A DNA stretch of 64,000 nucleotides from Prostheceraeus crozeri (Eukaryota; Platyhelminthes; Polycladida; Euryleptidae), in the NCBI GenBank assembly GCA_907163375.1, contig CAJQUW010004469.1, forward strand, positions 310,001-374,000, written 5' to 3'. The position numbers and the translations under genes are program-made. The notes beneath the pieces were generated by a model. That model had not been told where the DNA came from. It did not search any database and was given only the letters and a program-made list of their open reading frames with translations. Shown in pieces: positions 48,235-60,570 of the stretch (within the stretch, counting starts at the first letter, position 1; each line of letters starts with the position of its first letter).

Positions 48235-48460
48235 GTTAGATCTGAGTCATTTGACAGTCAAGAAAATCAATAGTAAAATCATCCATAGATAAAAGAGAAT
48301 GAGGTTGATTGTTTGCAATGTGTTCAGAAATGGCAGTCTTGTTGTCAAAATTAATCGTTGCGACGATGTTCGTGAAAGCGCAAATAGAAAGGGCGATTAG
48401 TATTATATTATTAACATAGACATCCTAACAAAAGCTACAGCGTGAACTGTAAACAGCATC
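48235..48460 (-). mobile_element. Penelope-like GIY-YIG remnant
   Basis: The minus strand matches the Penelope endonuclease at 34412-34700: FHEHRR, FDNKTAISEHI and SLLSMDDFTIDFLD stretches in order. It is more diverged than the 34-35 kb copy and broken by stops and frame changes. Confidence 0.55.
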
Positions 48461-51400
48461 ATCTATCTACACTAGAGGTGTGCAACGGCAATGAATAATA
48501 ATAATATTGGCTTTATTGCTTCACTTTCAAGAACCGGTCAACACGTATATGCACAGATTGATGACAATAGTGTGAAGATACATAGAAACCATGATTTCCT
48601 CAAACCTATAAGAAGACACAGTTGGACAGTTAAACAGAGAGTACAAAACAGAAGATTACAAAATCTTATAAACGAGTTGGAGTAGCGCTTCGTTTTCCCG
48701 TTTGGAGGCAGCAGCTTAGAAGTCGAGCGAGTGGATCGTTCAAGAGATTTGCTACAGAACAAACATCTTAAGGGATGAATGCTGTCATTGTGCTTGATGG
48801 AAGCAAAAGTCTGAAACCTGAATCCGACGCGACCACCAACCCCATCTCGAATCGATCCGAATATTTCACCGATACTAAAAAAACCGAACACAACTCGAAA
48901 AATTTCATTGAAAGATCAAATTTATGCCACTGTGGAGAATGCATTAACCAGCACAAATATCAAACTCAATTATGTTGCAATGCGAATTTCATGTACTTCC
49001 GAGTAATACTTTAGAAATTATGAAGGTAGCGGGCACGGGATGTCGATGCACTTCAGAACGCTAAAATTAAAAAGAAGATAGCGTTAAAAGAAAGATTATT
49101 GCACGAAATTCTACAGACCAAACTGGCGAGTGATTGTTGTCGGTCTGTTGAGATTCGTGTCAGAATTGGTAATTGTCTTAAAAACTATTTTGAGAAAGAA
49201 CTGCGAGTGCAGGCAATTCTTTCTGCAGTCTCATGAACTGCTATGAAAGATTAAACGTAGGGAATCTTCATAGATTGTCAAGCCTACCTATAGCTTAAAT
49301 GATGCTAATTTCTATATGCTATAATATCACAGTTACTCTATTTATAAACCTTTATGACTCTGCAAATATGCTAGTAATTAAAGTAACAACTTGATGAAAG
49401 TAATTAATGGAAAATGAAGATTTCGGGTCACTAGGTCGCGGATACATGACCCGCTTCCATCACTACCTGTTGACATGGGATCTTTGTAACCAAATTCGGA
49501 AACAATTCAAAATTTTTGAAACATTGTAAATATTGGGGATTGAAAATTGTGAATTGCGTTTTGTAGTGAGGAAGTGAACGATTTAACACAAATGAATACG
49601 CCCATTGGGAAGCTGACACGCGAAGTATGGTGCACAGGGTTTTTCCATGCAATTCGGAGTAAGCATTATGCATGCAATTCGGAGTTCTGTGTGGTTAGGC
49701 TAAAATCAGTGCTTCAGCTAGCCTCCCCGACTGGTGTGGGCAGTAGGCTTGATGGGGCACCATATTTACAAATTAGCAGAGACTTAAGTAGGTAGCATAC
49801 TTGATAGCTGGAGAGTCTAATTTGCTCATCCTATTCACGGATTCTTTATGGTTCTAAAGTAGGCTTTATTAACTGAAACAACATGAAAATAGAAAAATTA
49901 AAAGTTGAGCTGCTGCCGATTGATCAAACATCAGGAATCATCAACAGGCCTACTGAACATCTCTGAACATCAACACAGTTCTCTATTCAAAGTTGCAGCC
50001 ATACCCGCGGTAAATTTGAGATACGCAGTTGGATTGCATTGCATTTTGTTAACATTGTGTTAGCAAGAAGAAATATTAAATATTACATTCTCACTAGACG
50101 ACTTGTCAATAGCTTGACAAAAATAATATTTAATGAATACCTGTCGAAATTTCGCTAATATGTTAATTGCATATATGTCAAACTGAAGCAACGAATCATT
50201 GTTCTTATTCATTTGATCTACAGAAGTAATCGCAAAAATGACAGATCTAGACATTGACTATATAAACATGTTTTTGGGCGATTGTAACTTAAGTGACTAT
50301 AATCATATAGGATCTATCTTTTTCGTCGCTAAATTTTTCCATCAAATCTTTGTAAAGATTACATTTATGAATATTATAATCAATGATAATACTCTAGCTA
50401 CACTCACTTAGTGTAATGGCAAAGTCAATCTACATTAACAATAATTGCATGCGTGAGCACATGATGCATGGTACACTGAAATATTCAAGCAAAATAATAA
50501 TTCATACTATCCCTCAATGAAATGCATCAATCATAATAGCATATTAATATACTAGGTGTGTCCCAGTTGGCCAGGATAGTAAACAACATGATCATAATAT
50601 TATAGGTAGTACTTTGTAATTTTATATGATTTCTAATCAACTAATAAGTTCTACTCATCCAATCACACTAAATACAGATCTTTTTTTTACCTGTGAAAAT
50701 ACATGATAATCATGTCAACCTCTGAGTAATTCCTCAAGTTTTGATTCACTTTCTTAACAGACAATGTATTTATTGACTGTCTGTGAATATTCTCTCACAA
50801 TGGCGTGCTATGCATCCAACAAACATGGAATCCAGATAATATCATCTGTTTGTTAAGCTGTCTTTCGTGCATGCTGAACGACACGCCAGCTGGCAAAAGC
50901 GTAAAAATATGTTCATCAGAATCGAAGGAAAAGTAAATAGAAATGTAAACATCCATCATCGCAGTGTATGATTAAAATTATTTATCTTATGTTGCTCTGC
51001 CGTTCACTTTTTTGTGGAATCATTTTGGCTGCAGTTTTGATTTAATGAATATTTTATAGTTACAGACAGAAAGGACCATAGACATCCGATTTTCTATAAT
51101 AATAAGTGACCTGAACGAACATGTACATTTAAAACAACATTGCATTTTTTCTTTTAGGTTTCAGCAAATTTATTCTTCTTAAGAACTAGCAACATTGTAT
51201 TGATCGGTGCCTAGTTGAGCTCCACTAACTTAGACAAATAGAAAAGTGGGATTTATATGGAGAGGATACTTTTAGGTACATTAAAGGAATATGTGAAGTT
51301 CAAGGAGCAATTTTAACTCTGCTCATGAGAATGCTCATGAGGAATGTTGACATTTTCGAACCAATCAAGGGTGACTCAATCATTCTGGTAGTGATTACAT

Positions 51401-52100
51401 TGCATTGCCTAAAGAATAATCGAGTTTTGATGTACATTAATCTACCAAAATTGCACGTCAGTTGATGTTCATAACAGCTTCGAATTACTTTTTGAAAGAT
51501 CATTATTGGAACCGCTCAACCTCTGATGGAGAAATTTCAAGTAAAAGATGAAGCAGGCAAATTCAACGTCAGGGTTGATTAATGCATGATTCAGTGAGCA
51601 AGCAAAGAAGAAACTCTGCAAGTAAAGAATACATGGCGGAGCATTGATAAAATTCTGACGAAAACCGGATGACTATACCTACATGATTTACCACATTGAC
51701 TTTAGGTCTTTTCTTTGGGAATGGACTTTCACCCCTATTGCGTCAGCTAAAGGGAAAACCATGGGTTTCTTTTCTTCAAATGTTCGATTTTTGTATTAGG
51801 CCGCAAGTTTCGACCTTCACTTCGGTATCAACTGCACCTTCTTTAAAAACAATAAATTATTGAATGCTCCAAATCCAATAAGTCAGTAGAGCATTTTGTA
51901 CTTTGAGTAGAGTGCGCGGCGTTTTAAAATTGAAACTCATTCATTTGCTGAATTTCAGGGTAATAGTTTAATTAAAGGTGCAAACACTTTCTCGTGAGGA
52001 CATTCTGTTTGCGCTTTGAAAATCAAACATTTGAAATTTTCTTAGATTTCAAAATAGTTGCTCAAACAAAGGAGTAAATTTTGTGTATGCATAAGTTGCA
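48461..52100. other. Intergenic, no gene seen
   Basis: AT-rich. Short frames such as 48491-48685 (64 aa, basic) have no recognisable feature. No repeats with partners elsewhere in the window noted. Confidence 0.45.
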
Positions 52101-52268
52101 TCAATCTCCGACGAACTCAATAGAAAGTAAGGAAAAGTCAAAAAAAGAGAATTGTTGAAATTTGTCGTTGGATTGTGAAATATAATCCGGAGGGCGAATC
52201 GACCCCCGACATGCAAGCAACGATAAGAATACCATTAAGAAGATGATGTACATCAAGCTTTGTTTCAT
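52101..52268 (-). CDS. Possible secreted-protein exon (signal peptide)
   Basis: From the minus-strand ATG at 52268 the frame reads MKQSLMYIIFLMVFLSLLAC followed by RGSIRPPDY and a polar stretch, a textbook signal peptide with a plausible cleavage after the small residues. The frame ends after about 55 residues. It could be a first exon of a secreted protein or peptide, with the splice donor inside, or chance hydrophobic sequence in AT-rich DNA. No family recognised. Confidence 0.25.
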   Translation of the reverse strand: MKQSLMYIIFLMVFLSLLACRGSIRPPDYISQSNDKFQQFSFFDFSLLSIEFVGD

Positions 52269-53489
52269 TTTCAAGATGTGAATTAAATGCACATATTCAA
52301 TATTTATGGATTATCAAATATCGAATCAATATTTCATAACTTTGAATAGAAGCGCGCATGTCAACTTTGGTATAATTTTGATTCAAGCTGCTTAATCTGA
52401 AAGTGATCTATATTATAAAATCATGGAGGAAAGATCAAAGAATACTAAATAAGCTGATGAAGATCATAAAATGGAAATTTATAAACACAAAATATTTTTT
52501 GAAAAAGCACCCATCACGTTACACGGCGATTAAAAGTTCAAAAATTATCACTGTAGTTCAATTTTAATGAACTGCAATTTACTAACTCAGAAACGAAATA
52601 GAAGACTATTCAAGATTGTAATGTACATTGACCATGTAGATAAAACGTAGCAAATCTAAACGTCATGGCCTTTTATCAGACATCTAAATTTGTCTTTTAT
52701 GATATGTCAACTATCATTCCATACATGTGCAGCTTAGGTAGCCTACAAAACTGGCTTCATTCATCATTTTTTTATTGGAACATTATAATTAGCGTATTTG
52801 TGAAGCTGCATTACTCAGCTGAGAGAACAATTCTGAATTCTTAGACCAATTACGGGCCGATAAAATACATTTTGCTGTCTATAAAATTTATTACAAATGT
52901 GCCACTGCTTACCGGACTAAATCATGTACAAACTAATTTTTGGCATTCATAATACTAACCCATAAGCATATAGATAAAAGTGACAAGTCTAAAACCAATA
53001 TTTCAGTTATTTAGACTTGTCTCCAATTATATTCTTTTTTATGTAGATAACCTATTACACTGCAAAATATGACTAGCTGAATGCCATTTAGCAATATAAA
53101 GGAGCATTCATGTTAGAGAAATGCTGTTTGTAGAGAGCTGTCTCAAATTTGTCGATTCTACAAACCATTGGTTTCACTATAATCTTATAATGTAATTGGA
53201 AGGAAGACATTCATTACGTGCGAGTTTTGGCGCGACTGTTTCTGCTGATGGGATTGCAGCCTGTTAAACTCAAAAATAGAAACCTAATGCTTAGCATGCA
53301 TTGAATTCCGTTGTCCAGGGAATTTGTCGATAATCGTCTCACAATTCTCTCATCTGTTGCAACATTGATGAAACTTAACTCTATGGGCGATTGTTTGGTT
53401 GGCAATCGAACCTGAAGTGGTTATTGATTGACAACAGCCTAATAGACTTCAGACGGCTTACATGTGCCTACGTCATCGTCAAAAAGACA

Positions 53490-53497
53490 GGGGAATC
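53490..53497. repeat. Target-site duplication of M1 copy 2, left
   Basis: GGGGAATC, identical to 54096-54103. Confidence 0.8.
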
Positions 53498-54095
53498 GGT
53501 ATTTATGGGCTATCTCCTCTCCCAAGTTTTCAAATTTGTCTAAAATCTGCAAAAATCAATCAATCGTCATCAAACTACAAGTAGACGTGCTTAAGCATAT
53601 TTTCTACCCGCATACAAAATTTGATACAGATGGGACACGTGTTTTTTGCATTAGAGACGATAACTTGAAGTGTAGCGATGTCAACAGCTCGTGTGGTCAT
53701 TGTTCTCCCTCCATCTTCGTCTCATCCACTGCTATTTGAAATCTTCCCACGACCACTTCCTTGCCACACCTTTCATCGCTGTTAAAAATGTTGGTGCAAG
53801 AGATGTGGCCTGGTCATCATTAGTTCACGAGTTGCCGGGAAATTACTTTGTGGACCTCAAGTGCTTTCTGCTCAGATGTTGAGGTGAGAAGAAGTCAAAT
53901 CAAGCTTCAGACATCGCTGCACTTCAAGCTATCGCCCCTAATTCAAAGATTAATTGTCTGATTTGCACAAATTTGATAAGTGGATAGAAAGTATCTTCAT
54001 TCACATGTACGCAAAGTTTGGTGACGATCATTTCACTTCTACGGATTTTAAACAAGTTTTAAAACTTGGGGGGATGGAGATAAACTATAAGTATC
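53498..54095. mobile_element. Inverted-repeat element M1, copy 2 (598 bp)
   Basis: Left end GGTATTTATGGGCTATCTCC and mirrored right end GATACTTATAGTTTATCTCC match the ends of copy 1. The flanking 8-bp direct repeats GGGGAATC are perfect. Internal arms around ATCAATCGTCATCAAAC mirror GTTTGGTGACGAT. The central block is inverted relative to copy 1 and about 80% identical to it. Both copies keep a short frame through the block (53691-53882 plus; 47811-47614 minus), which may be coincidence. Non-autonomous. Confidence 0.85.
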
Positions 54096-54103
54096 GGGGA
54101 ATC

Positions 54104-54882
54104 ACCTGATGACAAATTGTCATATAGAGGTGACCTTATTAATACAGTAATCAAAATGATGGGAAATGTTTTCAGCATTTATATTTCCAAAGGATTTCTT
54201 CGTTATGTATTTTTGTATTATTTTTTCCGTGTTAAAATTGACATAGGGGACATTTTTTCGGAAATGACGAAATTTCTAAATGAAACTGTAAACATGTTTT
54301 AAATTACAATTATTAGAAATTTTAATTATATGCAACTTTAAATCCACAAATCACTAGTGCTAAAGCTAAAAAACAACAGCTTTAAAGGTGAAGAGCCATC
54401 GTACAAATTTACAATAAACGGTCGAAATGACCCTGGCCTGAAGAGAGGTCGCTGATTTTCCTCGTAAAAAATGTCGGTAAATAACTGTTTTAAATAGGTT
54501 GCCGTTGTCAACAAAAAAAATTTAAAGTGTTCGCTCTGCGTTCGGGACCCCTGGGTTCATTTACTGGTCATGTCAAACCTGAGGCTTTTTTAAGATGAGT
54601 AAACAGTGAATTCTTGCTTCTGTCACATGGAAAAAAGTCGCTCAGTAAAATGTGCTTGAGTATAAGCAAGATTTTTTATCAAGTCTTTATTTTTGAAAAT
54701 TAATCATTAATTGGTGTCATTAATCAACATCAGTATCAAAAGTATACATGAATTGAAATTACTTTATTTATTACTAAAATTGAAATTAGTGACTTACAAA
54801 TTAATGCAGTATTTTTAATTTTTATAAATTTTTATTATTTATTTTTACAGGATGACATTCATCTTCATTATATAGATATGCA
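54104..54882. other. Intergenic, nothing recognised
   Basis: AT-rich; the 54117-54302 frame is hydrophobic but has no supporting feature. Confidence 0.4.
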
Positions 54883-55025
54883 GCCAGCTTCTATTCTTTC
54901 AAACGCAACAGATTGAAAGATGTAGTTGAGGACAAGGTCCTTTGTTGTTTCGTACTTCAATCGCTTCCTCTCATCCGCCTCTGTCACCGCATTTCTTGCA
55001 GACATCGCCGCCCCTCTTGCCATAT
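54883..55025 (-). CDS. Possible small exon or retrocopied 3' end (about 48 aa)
   Basis: A minus-strand frame begins MARGAAMSARNAVTEADERK and ends ERIEAGCISI. It is clearly richer in G and C than its surroundings, in a good start context (AATATGG). It is followed downstream by an AATAAATAATAAAA stretch usable as a poly(A) signal. No family recognised. A last exon or a retrocopied fragment would both fit. Confidence 0.3.
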
Positions 55026-55653
55026 TGGAGCCGAAGACGCATAGACATTAGTTCCGGTTTCAAGGTCTTTTCGTGAGCGATCGGTGAAAAATCATTAACC
55101 ATCATACCGAGCATATTTGCAAAATGTGAGTGATACCAAAGAAAGCCATTGTGAAATTTTGAAATTTAAATGCCATTCTTCATGGATATGGAATGATACT
55201 AGAAATAGAAACAAAGAAAATGCAAGACTGATGATAGATAATTCAGTAAATGTGCTTTTCTTGAAAGTTGTAATTTACAGACTAGAAATCAATTTGAATT
55301 CAAATGATTGTCAGAAAATTGACTCAAATGACTTTGCGCACGTGTCAGCATTGGAGATCACTGTTTCTACAAATGATATGACTAATCCTTGAGTTCTTAT
55401 TCATCATGAGTCAAATTTCATCATTAAATCATTCGTTTTTACATTCCGTAAATTATTCAAATCCAAATTAATCAATTGGATTCGTTGATTATGTCTCGCG
55501 AGCAAATTTTTACGTTTAGATTGCTCATCGGTCTTTTAAATTTCGAAAGATTTCAGCAGATGTGTGCTGGGTAATGTTGCTTTCGTTGCCGAAAACGAAA
55601 GTGAAAAATTTTCCGGTTTTGGCATTTTTAGTTTTCATTGGCGAAAGCAAAAA

Positions 55654-56100
55654 CTATAAAAAGCGCGAAGGCTGTAACGGGAGCCTTTTGACATTTTCGC
55701 TAGCATCTTGCTGTGCTTTCTTGAAGTCTATTTGCTGTTTTACAGTGAAAGACTCGTATAACTCATTTTGTTTCTGGCAATTTGCCACCTCACCTTTAAA
55801 AGAGGAAATTTTGGCATTTATCTCATCATGCCGGACGTTCAAAGGATCCTGAATTGCTTCAACTCAGACATATCACACTCATACTGAACAGCTGTACAAT
55901 TGGCAATGTTCAATCTACGATCTACATGTAAGTTTTCAATTTTCTTCAAAACGTCATCAAACTTGATTGAAAACTTATCTATGAGAGATTTAAATAAGAT
56001 TTCCAATTTTTTTGACCACACAAATGATTTTATTCATAGAATAAGTAGAAATATTTATTTCAATCTCAATTTCAAATTCTATATTACGTTTCATGAGTAA
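55654..56100 (-). other. Coiled-coil-like coding remnant, unknown
   Basis: Consecutive minus-strand frames (56021-55839 and 55842-55654) share a helical, charged style: LEILFKSLIDKFSIKFDDVLKKIE and NAKISSFKGEVANCQKQNE. This resembles the coiled-coil part of LINE ORF1-type proteins, but I see no RRM or zinc knuckle to confirm it. A frame change separates the two pieces. Confidence 0.35.
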
Positions 56101-56432
56101 AGCAGCTTCGATTAGGAATTGCTTTCTGAAAGTTGAAGGTCGATTTCTAAAATCATGAACAGTTAGCTCATTGATGCCACTAGGTAAAATATTTTTGCAT
56201 TTGTTTGAGACATAATGACATAAAAAGGAAAAAATGATCAAGAAAAATGTTTTTTCCTTGATTCGATGAGGACTGGAACTCAGTCAACTCTCGGCTTAAG
56301 TCTGCGTTGGAAGTCAAACGGCTACTAAGACAACACCACTGTGGATTTTACCAATGTAATATATTCCGAAAATTGATAAAAATCGTGTGATATTTATGCG
56401 CGATCAAATTTGCAGATTCCACAAAGCCATAT

Positions 56433-57152
56433 AGTCCGGCAGCCACAACGAGTTTCTACAAGGAATGAGGGCGAAAATGAGACTTTCGTAGAATCATATA
56501 CACCCTATTCATACCACGAATCTGCGTGTCTGCCGAGTTCTAGTTAGGTTATCTTCTCGTCAGACAAGATCAAAGAAAGATGCGTGTTAATCCAATGGGA
56601 CGCAGATTGCAGTTATAGGTAAAATATTCTATGTTTTTTCTTATCAACTGAAAAGTACTTAGTCTTGAGCAATCATTTTCGGCATGATATCTTCAGGTCA
56701 CTTCCTGTCATGCGTATTTGATATTATCATGCTTCTGATCGGCGATGTATGCGAGAATGTGGTTCAATGTGAATAAAGTGGGCCAAAATGTTGATGTTTG
56801 CCGACAGTAGGAGGCTTGCCAAATTTGAATGTGTTGAGCTTCATAGATTAATGCTCATGAACCTGATAGAAAATGACCTGAAGAAATATATGTCAAAAAT
56901 CATGTCTCTAGACTCAATGCTTTTCAGCTGATAAGAGAAAACATTGACAGTTTCATTTTTATCTAAAACTGCAATCTGCCTCCTATTGGATTTACATGTG
57001 TTTTTCTTTGATCCTGTATGACAAGAAGAGGAACTAACCAGAACTCGGCAGACGCGCAGATTTGTGGTAGGCATAGGGGTACTTGATGTTGAGAAAGTCT
57101 CATTTTTGGCCTCGTTCCCTGCAGAAGCTCGCTCTGGCTGCCGCACTAATAT
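56433..57152. mobile_element. Inverted-repeat element M2, copy 2 (about 720 bp)
   Basis: The left arm (56433-56625) begins AGTCCGGCAGCCACAACGAG, and the right arm (about 56945-57152) ends CTGGCTGCCGCACT. The arms share GAAAGTCTCATTTT, CGCAGATT, AACTCGGCAGACGC and CAATCTGC blocks in mirrored order. No transposase is inside. A target duplication is not clear; TA or ATA are possible. A minus-strand frame across the right arm is not called. Confidence 0.65.
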
Positions 57153-57216
57153 GTGCCCTGCAATACAAGTCGTGGAGGTAAACGAATCAATAAAACTATT
57201 GCACATTTAATATTTG

Positions 57217-57493
57217 CTAGCATGAAAGGAGTACAAGAATGATAAATGCGATGATGACGTTGACACACTCAATATCAGTAAAGGTAAGCAGACCAAATAC
57301 GTTGCAATGACCAGCAATATCACAAACTGAATGCAACAATTGCGATGCTATAAATACCACATATAGACACGGGAAATCCCAACCATCCGATCTACACAAC
57401 TCGGATAAGTGAGAGGCAATCATCCAAGTGAAGAACGTAATGAATAAATCCAAAAATACCAACAGAAAGCCCTCATTTGGCTCAAAACTAGGG
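57217..57493 (-). CDS. Possible exon of a multi-pass membrane protein
   Basis: On the minus strand an acceptor-like ATTTCCCTAG at about 57503-57494 opens a 90-codon frame to a TAG at 57217. It has three strongly hydrophobic segments (around LVFLDLFITFFTWMIASHL, YVVFIASQLLHSV and VNVIIAFIILVLL) separated by short loops with cysteines. This suits a last exon of a membrane protein such as a receptor. No family motif is recognised, and no partner exon was found in the window. Confidence 0.3.
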
Positions 57494-58429
57494 AAATGAT
57501 CTTAACGCTGAGATCATTACCAGTCAATTGATGTAGCTTTTAACATCACACGATCCGTAGAGCCAAACAAAACCACAAAGCACAGACTTGATGAGTGAGA
57601 GAGATCTGCACGTCAGCCAGTCAGCCAGTTGACAGCCTTGTTTAGAAATTATGGGTCAAATCGTCATTTGTTCTTACGAATGTCATGTTGCTCAGGAGAA
57701 CGATTGAAGTGCATCTGTAATTCATGGAAACCCATAAGGCGGGAGATTCTTCCATGTAGTCGATCTTGGTTTATTTGGCTCTTCAGTCTTTTGTGTGATT
57801 GTTTAGACAGTGAGCCGATATTAGGAAGTCTCCCTGAAATGTAATGTGCACAGCCTACTTTAAAGGTCACTAAGGCTTGACTCACCCTAATTTTGAAATT
57901 GGATCAATGCACTGGAACCTATTTTTACTAGCCTTATATAATATGAATATCATTCCCGAATGCTGAGTTCCGAAAGTTTACTCTGCTTGACTCCAGTGTA
58001 ACTTGCACTTTTGATGAAAAAGTGCATTGCAAGAAGTTGATCATGTCACAAGATATATACCGAATTCTTAAATAACAGAACCACATGACTTTGGCATATT
58101 GTTAATAAGTGGGAGTTATAGCACTCTAGAACAGTAGCAGAATTTAGATAGATCATTACCTATACCGCCAACAGAGTTATCTCAACGAAAGACGGATGAC
58201 ACTCTCAAAATTGAATTTGCGAGGATAACAGGAGTACAAGAAAATAATGAACTTGAACCATGAGTATCACGAGTTTCAACTGAGATTATAGTACGGGATC
58301 AGATTACTCATGTACAAAAACAACTACGAATTAATGCCGACAAATATGCTCCGAGCGAGGACTGAGAGGTAATAGTAGCTTTTTCATAATCTTGTTGTTT
58401 TGTTTTGTTTAAGAAAGTGGATGCCGAAA
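57494..58429. other. Intergenic, nothing recognised
   Basis: No supported gene or element; short frames on both strands lack domain features. Confidence 0.45.
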
Positions 58430-58640
58430 TTTGACAACTCTTTTGTTCAGACCGAGACAGACGCACACCGAGAGGAAAAAGAAAGGAAAGAAAAAAGACA
58501 GACAGAGAAAGGGGGCGAAAAGCAGAGAAAACGGGAAATAAAAAAAGGAGAGAGCTAGAGGGAATATGAAAGAGAGGGAGAGAGAAGGCGACAAAGAAGA
58601 GATGGTGAGTGAGATCGAGAAATGAAACAGGAAGAGAAAG
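58430..58640. repeat. Purine-rich low-complexity tract
   Basis: About 210 bases of GAGA/GAAA words (plus strand purine), similar in bias to R1 but without its modules. Confidence 0.8.
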
Positions 58641-58678
58641 ATAGAAAATAAAAGATAAATAGATTTAAAGACCTACAG

Positions 58679-58996
58679 TCCAGCAGTCAGATCGAGTTTC
58701 TGTAGGGAACGAAGCCGAAAATGACACTTTTACAGAATGATGTACATGCACATTTGTAGACCCTATGCCTATGTTAAGTAGGTATGTAGACCCTATGTTT
58801 CATTTTTACCTATAACTGCAATCTGCGTCTCTTTGGATTAACATGTATCTTTCTTTGATCCTATCTGACAAGAAGGGGAACTAACTAGAACTCGGCAGAC
58901 GCGCAGATTCGTAGTAGGAATAAGGTGTAGATGATTCTCTGAAAGTCTCATTTTCGACCTCGTCCCCTACAGAAGCTCGTTCTGGCTACCGGACTA
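58679..58996. mobile_element. Inverted-repeat element M2, copy 3 (about 318 bp)
   Basis: A compact fold-back. The left arm begins AGTCCAGCAGTCAGATCGAG and the right arm ends GTTCTGGCTACCGGACT. The right arm carries AACTCGGCAGACGCGCAGATT and GAAAGTCTCATTTTCGACC. It is shorter than copy 2 because the left arm is cut. Flanking TA on both sides is a possible target duplication. Confidence 0.65.
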
Positions 58997-60570
58997 TTAG
59001 GCTATGTACCAGTAATTATGAACAATGCGGATTGTAATAAAAGATGTGCGGCTGATCGAAAATGAGTGTTATTCAATCTGATGCACCCTCTTTATATCAG
59101 CTTGAGGCATCATCTTGCGTCTTTGTACTCTTACAAGGATGCACGCATGGATCTGAATCTGTCGTGGAAAAGTTGAGTTGCCGCAGAATAGTGAGGCATA
59201 CAAAATTATTGAAGAAGTAGAGGATGCATGCTGACATGAATAAAAGAAAGCAGAGAGTCGCGAGAAGAATCTTAACAGGCATCGAGAAGCAGAAAAACGA
59301 TCATTTGGTACATTGGGATAACTTGTGGTGAGAAATACTCACAACGTCATCCCTCCCAATTAAGATTGACAACTGAGATATTTCCTATGGATTAATATTA
59401 CCAAGACTTCCTTTTTAATTACTTTCATCCGTTGCATTGCAGTTACAGAGCTCAGACTCAAGAATACAAGGAAACGTTCTCTAATTTTTAAGATTCCCAC
59501 AAGGAAATTATTGTAAGCTTTAATGCGTAGGTACCCGTACAATTGTTATTAGTCTTCGACTCTCAGAGCCAAATTTTTTCAGAAATGCATAATTTAAAAG
59601 TGTTTCTTGATAAACAAATAATGAATCTAAGAAAGGAGAAGAATATTTAGTTTCAGTAGAATATTCATGCTATTCAGCTTAATGAGAAACATAATTTCAT
59701 CGCTATGTTGGTAATCCATACCAAACTCTAATGAATATTGATAGCGCATGTAGTGTACTTTTAATATGGTGTATAGGTAAATAATTTCGCAATTAAGTAA
59801 TTTCAGAAAAGTCTAAGCAATACATTGACATGTGACAAGTAATTCACTATGTTGACCCCAACCAAAGCATTACCCTTAGGTCATAGTGATCTGATTTTTT
59901 TAAAAAATCGGCACACCTTTGAAAGTAGCCCAGGAGAATGGGCCTCTAGTTGTTTTTATGTAAACTATTGCTCTGGTTTCATCTGAGGTTGCTCTGATGG
60001 TCACTGCTAACGAAAACGTTAACTCCGTTAGCTGTTAATCGCTAACGCAATAAGTTGGCTCCGTTACCGGCTAACTCGTTAAATCTGGAAAATGGTGGGC
60101 GGAGGTTAATTGATCCGCTAACTTCTGCTAAATATGTAACACAAGCTGATGTTTGCGTATAACGCAGTCGTAGCGTCGTCTAATGCGGCTATTTGTGCAT
60201 TAAGGTAGGCGCGGCTTAGGGGGACAGTCGGTTGAGGTGGACACTGGACATTCTTCACAGTAAACCTTAAAATTACAGTAGTGGTTAACTTCATCGACAC
60301 AACGAGACGTTCTTCGCACAACGAGTAAGTTAACAGCAAAACAGGCCATCTTGAGGGCAAATCAACAAGTCATCTTTTTTTAATGAATACTTGTGGCACA
60401 TCAGGTGTTTCCATTAATAGGATAATTTTTTTGTATCTCCTTGATTTTTTGTTAGTTTCCATCATCTTGAATTGTAGCTGTAGTCTCCACCATTTTTGTC
60501 TTTTCTCTCAACGCTTGTGGGATCTGTGCAAGGCATGAGGGCTCTTTAGTAGTAAGCCCGTACCAAAAAC
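58997..60570. other. Intergenic; word cluster and a weak signal-peptide frame
   Basis: The minus-strand ATG at 59282 opens a 61-residue frame with a hydrophobic first 35 residues (KILLATLCFLLFMSACILYF) and a polar tail; it may be a small membrane or secreted product, or chance. 60003-60120 is a cluster of GCTAACG/CGTTAGC words. No other gene seen. Confidence 0.4.
60003..60120. repeat. Word cluster (GCTAACG / CGTTAGC)
   Basis: CTGCTAACG, AACGTTAACTCCGTTAGC, TCGCTAACG, CCGGCTAACTCGTTAA and CCGCTAAC recur on both strands within about 115 bases. Confidence 0.55.

Noticed and set aside
56841-57206. 121-aa minus-strand frame
   Set aside because: It lies across the right arm of inverted-repeat element M2.
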